From Desulfobulbaceae bacterium (GTDB lineage: Bacteria > Desulfobacterota > Desulfobulbia > Desulfobulbales > Desulfobulbaceae), in NCBI GenBank assembly GCA_026986885.1, contig JALSNT010000644.1:1-6344 (forward strand): 6,344 nucleotides of DNA. Reading direction: 5' to 3'. The translations under genes were made by a program, and so were the position numbers. This document shows positions 1 through 5,058 of this stretch, piece by piece; position 1 is the stretch's first letter, and each line of letters begins with the position of its first letter. The notes under the pieces are model-generated. The model made no database searches and had not been told where the DNA came from. It saw nothing but the letters and a program-made list of their open reading frames with translations.

Positions 1-103
1 GAGTCTGTTTTGAAAAACTGCTATTATTCATGGAGTCCTGACGCATTCATTGTTTAATATAAAGCCGGTTTCACCCGCAACTGAAATGTTCGCTCTCGTC
101 ACT

Positions 104-142
104 CCGCTCTGCGGTGTGGCGCAATCTGTGGCGCTCTGCGCC
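104..142. repeat. Pair of small hairpins with identical TCT loops
   Basis: CCGC-TCT-GCGG (104-114) and GGCGC-TCT-GCGCC (130-142) are two perfect short hairpins that share the core CGCTCTGCG, 27 bases apart. A direct repeat TGTGGCGC (115-122, 127-134) lies between and partly inside them. The pattern suggests local duplication or a structured RNA. No function can be assigned. Confidence 0.5.
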
Positions 143-186
143 TGTTGTATGTACGCATGGATTAAATAATGCTGATTACCAAGAAA

Positions 187-226
187 GAAAGCAGACAAAG
201 GTAGTGGTTGCTGTTTGTCCGCTTTC
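187..226. repeat. 13-bp imperfect inverted repeat (hairpin)
   Basis: Arm GAAAGCAGACAAA (187-199) pairs with TTTGTCCGCTTTC (214-226), 12 of 13 positions, with a single A/C mismatch and a 14-base loop. On the plus strand no T-run follows. On the minus strand the stem is followed by TTTCTT, so it could weakly terminate leftward transcription, but no minus-strand gene lies to its right in this window. It could also be part of a small RNA or a miniature repeat element. Confidence 0.6.
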
Positions 227-354
227 ACTCCACTCAAGCAGCCCTACGATGCTGCATGCGAGGATGATTAGATATCTTTGTTTTCATTTCTTTGCCAATA
301 CCGAATAACCTATGGGTGTCAGCAGAGATGATAATGCAAATTGTATGCTTTCCC

Positions 355-368
355 TTGATCCGGATCAA
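355..368. promoter_or_regulatory. FNR-type operator (TTGATCCGGATCAA)
   Basis: This is a perfect 14-bp palindrome and an exact match to the FNR consensus TTGAT-N4-ATCAA. FNR/CRP-family regulators (FNR, Anr and relatives) bind such sites and activate anaerobic genes. Its centre (361.5) lies 29.5 bases before the -10-like TATGTT at 391-396, which places it at -41.5 for a start near 403, the classical class II activating position. The exact regulator is not in the window, and FNR relatives with similar half-sites cannot be told apart from one site. Confidence 0.75.
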
Positions 369-390
369 TAAGGAAATCACTCCGTATTGT

Positions 391-396
391 TATGTT
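391..396 (+). promoter_or_regulatory. Candidate -10 element of an FNR-dependent promoter
   Basis: TATGTT matches TATAAT at four of six positions and sits exactly where the -10 box belongs for an activator centred at -41.5 on the palindrome at 355-368. No good -35 hexamer is needed or seen at such a class II promoter. Transcription would start near 403 and give a leader of about 265 bases before the cytochrome gene. The first GTTACC repeat (394-409) overlaps this box and the start site. Confidence 0.45.
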
Positions 397-409
397 ACCC
401 CTTGGTAGC
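394..409. repeat. Inverted repeat copy 1 (GTTACC-N4-GGTAGC), putative regulator site
   Basis: GTTACC-CCTT-GGTAGC is an imperfect palindrome (one mismatch; the flanking T393/A410 pair extends it). A perfect copy of the same design is centred 34 bp downstream, about three helical turns. It lies roughly 119 bp before the start site predicted from the sigma-54 promoter, within the usual range of enhancer sites. It also overlaps the candidate FNR-promoter -10 box, so a protein bound here could block that promoter. Confidence 0.55.
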
Positions 410-427
410 AATGAAACCGTTCAACTT

Positions 428-443
428 GTTACCTACTGGTAAC
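428..443. repeat. Inverted repeat copy 2 (GTTACC-N4-GGTAAC), putative enhancer site
   Basis: GTTACC-TACT-GGTAAC is a perfect 6-4-6 palindrome repeating the design of the site at 394-409. Its centre (435.5) is about 85 bp before the predicted sigma-54 start near 520. Tandem palindromes at -80 to -150 are typical binding sites for bacterial enhancer-binding proteins. I do not recognise the motif as that of a named regulator. Nitrite-responsive sigma-54 regulators such as NrfR of Desulfovibrio are a functional precedent only. Confidence 0.6.
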
Positions 444-494
444 GTCACCATGTATTCATTTTGTATCACCCTGAATTGACGCTATTCTTAAAAG

Positions 495-510
495 TGGAAT
501 ATTATTTGCA
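495..510 (+). promoter_or_regulatory. Sigma-54 (-24/-12) promoter
   Basis: TGGAATATTATTTGCA fits the RpoN consensus TGGCAC-N5-TTGCW. The invariant GG (496-497) and GC (508-509) are separated by exactly ten bases, and TTGCA is intact. The predicted start is near 520, leaving a leader of about 150 bases to the ATG at 669. Upstream tandem palindromes at 394-443 supply candidate enhancer sites, which this promoter class requires. The site precedes the tetrahaem cytochrome gene in the right orientation, so it probably drives the operon. Confidence 0.7.
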
Positions 511-660
511 ATTTTCAGGAAGTAGTCAGGATAGGTGATTTTTTGAAACCAGGAGCAGCCTGCAACACCGGCTTGATGCGGTTTGTTTCAGGTTGTTTTC
601 ATCGTTGCTCAAGGATCGGAACTGCACAGGCAGTCCGGTCACGAAGGTTATCTGCTGCCC

Positions 661-666
661 AGGGGG
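661..666 (+). promoter_or_regulatory. Weak ribosome binding site setting the cytochrome start
   Basis: AGGGGG lies only 2 bases before the ATG at 669 and 5 bases before an in-frame GTG at 672, so GTG is a real alternative start. A third option is TTG at 543 with AGGTGA (533-538) 4 bases before it. Confidence 0.4.
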
Positions 667-668
667 AT

Positions 669-1217
669 ATGGTGCCGGAATATAAATCAAAGTCGTACAC
701 GCATATTTTCTGGATTCTTCTGGTTCTGGTTGCCGTGGTTGTTGCCGGTGTGTACGTCAGGTCCAGGGTTTTGCCAAAATCTTTTGGCGAGTTTGGTCAT
801 TACCGGGGAGACGCCGTTTTTGACGAGATGAATCGACCCATTCGCAACGGAACCAATGCCTCCTGTCTGGTCTGCCATCCATATATCAGGGAAATGCATC
901 TTAATGGTGTCCATCATACCGTATCCTGCGAGTTCTGTCATGGGCCGGTGGCCGATCATGTCAGAGACGGCAAGGTATTTGCTAATCTACCTAAAAAACA
1001 GGGAAAGGAGATTAAGCGTCTTTGTCTGCGCTGTCATAATCGGATTATTCGTGCCCGGCCAAAGGAATCCATAAAAATGATTTCCATGCCGCAACATCTA
1101 CTGGAGAAACATGTGCGACCGGATCATATCTGTAACCAGTGCCATAATGTCCACGCACCGCTGATGTGGATTAAACAGGCAAGAGCCATGGTCGGCGTTG
1201 AGGAGGACTCCAAATGA
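669..1217 (+). CDS. Membrane-anchored tetrahaem cytochrome c (electron-transfer subunit)
   Basis: Predicted product is 182 residues. One hydrophobic segment near residues 14-30 forms an uncleaved N-terminal anchor, followed by a periplasmic domain with four CxxCH haem motifs at C66, C87, C119 and C155 (CLVCH, CEFCH, CLRCH, CNQCH). Many other histidines could act as distal ligands. It is not an obvious NapC/NrfH. By position it plays the part of NrfB in nrfABCD or DsrJ in dsrMKJOP, taking electrons from the iron-sulphur subunit and passing them to a periplasmic enzyme, probably the octahaem protein downstream; this is inferred. The frame is open back to a TTG at 543 (224 residues). I prefer 669 because the extra 42 residues are Arg-rich, show a codon mix unlike the rest (AGG, CGA, TTA, TCA) and would put an odd tail before the anchor. 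Its stop overlaps the next start (ATGA). Confidence 0.85.
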   Translation: MVPEYKSKSYTHIFWILLVLVAVVVAGVYVRSRVLPKSFGEFGHYRGDAVFDEMNRPIRNGTNASCLVCHPYIREMHLNGVHHTVSCEFCHGPVADHVRDGKVFANLPKKQGKEIKRLCLRCHNRIIRARPKESIKMISMPQHLLEKHVRPDHICNQCHNVHAPLMWIKQARAMVGVEEDSK

Positions 1218-2023
1218 TGAGAGAAATTGAACAGGAGATTTCCCGGGGCCGCCGGGCATTTATCAAGAAGGTTTTAGGCGGCGCCATTGCCGGTTCGTTG
1301 TTATTGGTGATTCCCGCCGGCGCCATGGAGCTGGATAAGATCCCTGAACAGATTCCCGGCATGCGCAAGCAAAAAGGTCCATTTATCACCGGAAAAAAAT
1401 TTGCCTTTATAGTTGATATTACCCGGTGCATAGGCTGTGGTTCCTGTTGTGTGGCCGACAAAAATGAATATAAGGTACCGGACGGCAACTATCGCACCTG
1501 GGTGGAACGTTATGTGATCGATGACCATGATAACGTCTATGTCGACAGCCCCAACGGGGGTCTGGACGGCTACCAGGAACCACGAAAGGACCTGCCCCAT
1601 CCCGTCCGCGATACCTTCTTTGTGCCCAAGCTCTGTAACATGTGCGAACACCCATCCTGCGTGCAGGTTTGTCCGGTAGGGGCAACTTTTCAGACCGAGG
1701 ACGGTTTTGTCCTGATTGATTATAAACGCTGCGTCGGCTGCGGCTATTGCGTGCAGGCCTGTCCTTATTCGGTTCGTTTTATCAATCCCGAAACCGAAAC
1801 CGCTGACAAGTGTACCTGGTGTTATCATCGGGTGCGCAAGGGTTTGTTGCCCGCCTGTGTCAATGTCTGCCCGGTGCAGGCACGTAAGTTCGGCGACCTG
1901 AACGATCATGAATCGGAAGTGTATAAGATTTTGCACCAGCCGCATGTTATCTCGGTTTTAAAACCGGATATGGGCAATAAACCCTCACTTCATTATGTGG
2001 GCCTGCGCAGGGAGGTGGTCTGA
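1214..2023 (+). CDS. Tat-exported four-cluster [4Fe-4S] ferredoxin subunit (NrfC/DsrO-like)
   Basis: Predicted product is 269 residues. A twin-arginine signal (R13-R14 in GRRAFIK, then a hydrophobic stretch and AGA before M38) indicates folded export to the periplasm. Four Cys groups follow as in NrfC, DmsB, PsrB and DsrO: C72-C75-C78, C141-C144-C149-C153, C173-C176-C179-C183 and C200-C203-C215-C219. Such subunits carry electrons between an NrfD-type membrane protein and a periplasmic partner. Oddly, the fourth Cys of the first group is replaced by Asp82, and an extra Cys79 stands next to C78. In the DmsB fold the missing position would ligate the cluster otherwise held by C200, C203 and C215. 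AGGAGG at 1201-1206, 7 bases before the ATG, supports the start. The gene overlaps the cytochrome stop by 4 bases and the next start by 1 base, which points to translational coupling. Family assignment is firm; the exact partner is inferred. Confidence 0.92.
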   Translation: MMREIEQEISRGRRAFIKKVLGGAIAGSLLLVIPAGAMELDKIPEQIPGMRKQKGPFITGKKFAFIVDITRCIGCGSCCVADKNEYKVPDGNYRTWVERYVIDDHDNVYVDSPNGGLDGYQEPRKDLPHPVRDTFFVPKLCNMCEHPSCVQVCPVGATFQTEDGFVLIDYKRCVGCGYCVQACPYSVRFINPETETADKCTWCYHRVRKGLLPACVNVCPVQARKFGDLNDHESEVYKILHQPHVISVLKPDMGNKPSLHYVGLRREVV

Positions 2024-3225
2024 TGAGTCCGGAACACGGAGTAGCGGTGGCAACCGCCTTGACTAATTATGTATTTCCCAATGATCTTCATGTACTCTGG
2101 TCCCTGATGATTGTGCTCTATCCTTATATTACCGGCATTGTCGCCGGGGCCTTCATAGTTTCCTCGCTCTTCCATGTCTTTCATATAGAATCCCTGAAGC
2201 CTGTTTCCAGATATGCTCTGGTTTTTGCCCTGGCGTTTCTTGCCTTTGCAACTGCCCCCCTTCTCAATCATCTCGGCCATCCTGAAAGGGCGATGAACAT
2301 GATGCTCACCCCCAGTCCCACCTCGGCCATGGCAGGGTTTGGCTATATCTATTCCGCCTATGCGGTTGTCCTTATTCTTGAGATTCTGTTTATTTACCGG
2401 CCAACTCTGGTTGCCCTGAAAAAAAGGGCAAAGGGCGGCATGAGGCTACTCTACGGCATTTTGACCATGGGCAGTGATAATCTGTCTCCCGAGGCCCTTG
2501 GAGTCGATCACAAGATAACCGCCTTTTTAGCAGCCATCGGTATCCCCATGGCCTGTACCCTGCACGGATATGTCGGTTTTATTTTCGGCGGGGTCAAGGC
2601 CAACCCCATGTGGGCCACTCCCCTCATGCCGGTGATCTTTCTTCTCTCGGCCAGCGTCTCCGGCATTGCCGGGATTATTCTTTCTTATGTCGTCATAAGG
2701 ACGTACACAGGTAAATCCATTGACATGGATTGTGTCCGGACGTTGATTAAATTTCTATGGGGCTGCTTTATCCTTGATTTCGTTTTTGAGATGCTTGAAG
2801 TTTTCTCCCATGCCTACATGGCGACCCATCACTGGGAGGCATTGCGGGACCTCTACCTCGGTCCGTTATACTGGAGTTATGTGGTGGCCCAGGTTGGAGT
2901 CTTTTCCCTGATTCCTTTTGTAGCTTTAGGCATTCTTTCCCTGGTTAAACTTTCTGATAAAATCGTGATGAAGTGGGGGGCGGTTCTTTCAGCCATGATT
3001 CTTGTCCAGGTTTTGCTGATGCGCTGGAATGTGGTCATCGGCGGCCAGTTGATGTCCAAGAGTGAACGGGGACACGCGGTATTTCATCCAGGCTTTTTCA
3101 CCAAGGAGGGTATCATTGTCTCCATAGTCATAATGGTTCTGCCTGTCGTCTTTCTCTGGCTGCTCAGCAAGGTCTTTCCCTTTTGGCTTGACGACGATCC
3201 GGCAGTGGAAAGGCAATCCGCCTGA
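2023..3225 (+). CDS. NrfD/PsrC-family membrane subunit (quinol-interacting)
   Basis: Predicted product is 400 residues with about nine hydrophobic segments (roughly 26-52, 62-82, 104-126, 166-188, 200-226, 240-262, 283-308, 317-338 and 364-385). The HLGHPERAMN motif at residues 83-92, followed by TPSPTS, and RWNVVIGGQ (334-342) are typical of the NrfD family (PsrC, DsrP, QrcD, HybB). These proteins hold no haem; they exchange electrons between membrane quinones and the attached iron-sulphur subunit. The acidic residues E256 and E259 in the 240-262 segment are candidates for the proton/quinone route, by family analogy. It starts on an overlapping TGATG with GGAGG (2011-2015) 7 bases upstream, so it is translationally coupled to the ferredoxin gene. 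With the two preceding genes it forms a quinol dehydrogenase module ordered like dsrJOP: cytochrome, ferredoxin, NrfD. Confidence 0.92.
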   Translation: MSPEHGVAVATALTNYVFPNDLHVLWSLMIVLYPYITGIVAGAFIVSSLFHVFHIESLKPVSRYALVFALAFLAFATAPLLNHLGHPERAMNMMLTPSPTSAMAGFGYIYSAYAVVLILEILFIYRPTLVALKKRAKGGMRLLYGILTMGSDNLSPEALGVDHKITAFLAAIGIPMACTLHGYVGFIFGGVKANPMWATPLMPVIFLLSASVSGIAGIILSYVVIRTYTGKSIDMDCVRTLIKFLWGCFILDFVFEMLEVFSHAYMATHHWEALRDLYLGPLYWSYVVAQVGVFSLIPFVALGILSLVKLSDKIVMKWGAVLSAMILVQVLLMRWNVVIGGQLMSKSERGHAVFHPGFFTKEGIIVSIVIMVLPVVFLWLLSKVFPFWLDDDPAVERQSA

Positions 3226-3247
3226 CGGGTCGGTAATTATGTTGAAT

Positions 3248-3267
3248 CCTAAATGATTAAATTTAGG
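3248..3267 (+). other. RNA hairpin, 7-bp stem
   Basis: CCTAAAT (3248-3254) pairs perfectly with ATTTAGG (3261-3267) around a 6-base loop, just after the NrfD-type stop. It is AT-rich and lacks a following T-run, so termination here would be weak at best. Confidence 0.45.
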
Positions 3268-3307
3268 TGAATATAAAACACTACCAAAGGAAAGGAGGGT
3301 GCGCACG

Positions 3308-3328
3308 TTGAAGACATGCTGGAGGTAG
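3308..3328 (+). other. Possible six-codon leader peptide (MKTCWR) behind a strong Shine-Dalgarno
   Basis: GGAGGG (3294-3299) stands 8 bases before a TTG that opens a six-codon frame ending in TAG. The ribosome site is better than that of some real genes in the window, yet nothing longer follows it in this frame. It could be a leader peptide, the scar of a lost gene or chance. Confidence 0.2.
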
Positions 3329-3376
3329 GGCAGATCCGACTATCTGTACGGGTTGTGGTGTGGTTGTGACCTGAAT

Positions 3377-3398
3377 ATCCGGACCATTCACTCCGGAT
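3377..3398 (+). other. RNA hairpin before the octahaem cytochrome gene
   Basis: ATCCGGA (3377-3383) pairs with TCCGGAT (3392-3398) around an 8-base loop, ending 23 bases before the Shine-Dalgarno of the octahaem gene. With no T-run, it is more likely a processing or stabilising element, or a protein-binding palindrome, than a terminator. Confidence 0.45.
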
Positions 3399-3434
3399 TA
3401 TCGTAACTTGAGGTTCATATCAGGAGGAAACTGA

Positions 3435-5030
3435 ATGAAACATTTGAAAAAAGCATTTTGTATTGCGATCCTTGGAGTTTTTGCTGCCGGGTCGGCTCTG
3501 GCCACCACCGAGCAGTCAAAAAATACCCAGGACGCGGCAATCAAGGCAATGAATGTGAAGTGCATTAACTGTCATTTGAAAGAAAACAATTCTCTGGTGC
3601 AGCAGTGGAGACATTCTCCGCATGCCGCCGCCCAGGATGGACAGATAGCCTGCTATAACTGTCATGCTGCGGCCAAGGGTGATGAGCTCGGCTATATGCA
3701 CGAGGGGGCCTTTATCAAAACGATCCTTTCTCCTCTGGACTGTAAGTTTTGTCATGAGAGGGAAGTGAAAGAGATGGTTAACTCTCATCATGCCACTGCC
3801 GGCGAGATTATGGCTTCACTGGACAACGTCATCGGCGAGGTTATCTGCTCCATGCCCGGCAGCAAGGCCGATGCCGTCAATGGTTGCTGGCAGTGCCATG
3901 GCGGTATAATTAAAATTTTACGAGATAAAAACGGCAAACCGCTCCATCGTGAGACCGGGGCGGTGATGATTGACTCCATGACCTGGCCCAATACCGGTAT
4001 TGGGCGCTTGAATCCCGATGGTTCAAAGGGATCGTGCATGGCCTGCCACTCCAAGCATTCTTTTCGGGCCTCTGTTGCCAGGCAGCCGGAGAACTGCGGC
4101 AAGTGCCATCTTGGTCCGGATCATCCGCAAAAGGAGATCTATGAGGAGTCCAAACACGGCATTGCCTATTATTCCGCCCTGCGCACGGAAGGGGCCAACG
4201 GGATGAATATTCTGAAAAACGGCACCTGGGTGCTGGGGAAGGATTATTACACCGCGCCTACCTGTTCTACCTGTCACATGGGTGCTTATGTCAAATTAGA
4301 CGGCGGTATTGCCCAGAACACCCATAACGTCGGCGATCGTATCTCCTGGACCCTGCGGCCGAAAGTATCCGTCAAGCTGAACAGGGCTGTTTTTGCCGAC
4401 GGCACTGTGGCCGATATTCCCGGAGACATAGCTCCCCAGGCAGGCCAGAAAGCAACTTACAAGACCTATGTTGTTCAGGATGGGAAGTTTAAGAAGGTTA
4501 CGGCCCAGAAGCAGATCGTCAAGGTTCTCTCCTGGGAAGACCGACGCAATAACATGAAGGGTGTCTGCAAGTCATGTCACGGCATGCAGCAGGTCGAGGG
4601 TTTCTATAAACAGTTCGACTCCCTGGTTGTGACCTACAACGATAAATTTGCCAAACCGACCAAGAAACTGTACGCCATGGCCAAAAAGGACGGTCTGGTT
4701 AAGGGGTCGCCGTTCCATTCGCCACTTGGCTGGACCTGGTTTGAGATCTGGCATCATGAGGGACGTCGTGCCCGTCACGGCGCTGCCATGCAGGGACCGG
4801 ACTATGTTCACTGGCATGGTCTGTATGAAGTCGCCAGACATTTTTACTATGAGTTCATCCCCGAGCTGATGAGGCTGGCCAAGGAACACAACATGACCGC
4901 CAAGTACGAAAAAGCAGTCAATGAGATCCTTGCCCGTCCCGAGCACCAGTGGTATAAACAAGGCTTTGGTGAGGCCACCATGTCTGCAATCAAGGCTGAA
5001 CAGGCGGAACGGTACGGAGATAAAAAGTAG
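3435..5030 (+). CDS. Octahaem cytochrome c of the hydroxylamine oxidoreductase family (putative nitrite/hydroxylamine reductase)
   Basis: Predicted product is 531 residues. A Sec signal (cleavage after about A23, SALA) makes it periplasmic; there is no C-terminal anchor. Eight CxxCH motifs begin at C43, C73, C103, C151, C201, C221, C277 and C378. After the sixth motif comes Asp229-His230, at the spacing of the catalytic Asp-His pair of Nitrosomonas HAO, and THN (296-298) matches that enzyme's segment after haem 7. By homology the fourth motif (CWQCH) carries the active-site haem. A 45-residue stretch separates haems 4 and 5, much longer than I recall for the Nitrosomonas enzyme. The C-terminal part (431-480) has the HEGRRARHGAAM and WHGLYE segments, where the haem-crosslinking Tyr would lie. 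Without an alignment I cannot say whether Y457 is that residue. AGGAGG (3422-3427) 7 bases upstream fixes the start. Beside an NrfD module, a reductive role (nitrite or hydroxylamine to ammonium) is the likeliest reading. Confidence 0.9.
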   Translation: MKHLKKAFCIAILGVFAAGSALATTEQSKNTQDAAIKAMNVKCINCHLKENNSLVQQWRHSPHAAAQDGQIACYNCHAAAKGDELGYMHEGAFIKTILSPLDCKFCHEREVKEMVNSHHATAGEIMASLDNVIGEVICSMPGSKADAVNGCWQCHGGIIKILRDKNGKPLHRETGAVMIDSMTWPNTGIGRLNPDGSKGSCMACHSKHSFRASVARQPENCGKCHLGPDHPQKEIYEESKHGIAYYSALRTEGANGMNILKNGTWVLGKDYYTAPTCSTCHMGAYVKLDGGIAQNTHNVGDRISWTLRPKVSVKLNRAVFADGTVADIPGDIAPQAGQKATYKTYVVQDGKFKKVTAQKQIVKVLSWEDRRNNMKGVCKSCHGMQQVEGFYKQFDSLVVTYNDKFAKPTKKLYAMAKKDGLVKGSPFHSPLGWTWFEIWHHEGRRARHGAAMQGPDYVHWHGLYEVARHFYYEFIPELMRLAKEHNMTAKYEKAVNEILARPEHQWYKQGFGEATMSAIKAEQAERYGDKK

Positions 5031-5058
5031 TTTTCTGCGTCACTTTTAATCATCATTA

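Larger units (their letters stand above)
1..354. other. Non-coding upstream stretch with small hairpins
   Basis: I find no convincing gene here. Open frames of 64 and 69 codons exist on both strands (114-308 plus, 28-237 minus), but they match no family I know and overlap antiparallel over hairpin-forming DNA. The stretch holds two short hairpins with identical TCT loops (104-114 and 130-142), a direct repeat of TGTGGCGC (115-122 and 127-134) and a 13-bp imperfect inverted repeat (187-226). No T-run follows these on the plus strand, so they are not obvious terminators of a gene entering from the left. It could be the tail of an intergenic region, a small RNA locus or a degenerate repeat element; the sequence alone does not decide. 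Confidence 0.5.
3226..3434 (+). other. Structured intercistronic region before the octahaem gene
   Basis: These 209 bases carry no convincing gene. They hold two perfect 7-bp hairpins (3248-3267 and 3377-3398), a strong Shine-Dalgarno-like AAAGGAGGG (3291-3299), a second one, GGAGGT (3321-3326), the palindrome GTGCGCAC (3299-3306) and a direct repeat GGTTGTG (3351-3357, 3362-3368). A TATAAA at 3272-3277 resembles a -10 box, but no matching -35 is seen. Neither hairpin is followed by a T-run, so read-through into the octahaem gene is likely. The hairpins may instead set mRNA stability or the ratio of subunits to enzyme. Confidence 0.5.

Noticed and set aside
28..237. 69-codon minus-strand frame in the left flank
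   Set aside because: No recognisable family and it runs through hairpin-forming repeats; most likely a chance frame.
396..443. NarL/NarP-type sites (TACCCCT at 396-402 fits TACYYMT)
   Set aside because: The paired repeats are 6-4-6 and cannot form the 7-2-7 arrangement; the second copy misses the heptamer by one base.
438..449. NorR-like GGT-N7-ACC site
   Set aside because: The spacing is N6, and it uses half of a better palindrome (428-443).
669..1217. Canonical NapC/NrfH quinol dehydrogenase
   Set aside because: It has four haems and one anchor, but the haem spacing and surrounding motifs do not look like NapC/NrfH, and an NrfD-type subunit already supplies quinol contact.
1301..1945. 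214-codon minus-strand frame
   Set aside because: It lies wholly antisense to the ferredoxin subunit gene, whose Cys motifs are unmistakable; a shadow frame.
3333..3374. Short frame reading DPTICTGCGVVVT, reminiscent of a ferredoxin-type CxxCG motif
   Set aside because: Only about 20 codons between stops, with no start or continuation; too short to call a pseudogene.
3435..5030. NrfA-type pentahaem nitrite reductase
   Set aside because: There is no CxxCK motif; eight CxxCH motifs and the Asp-His pair place it in the HAO family.
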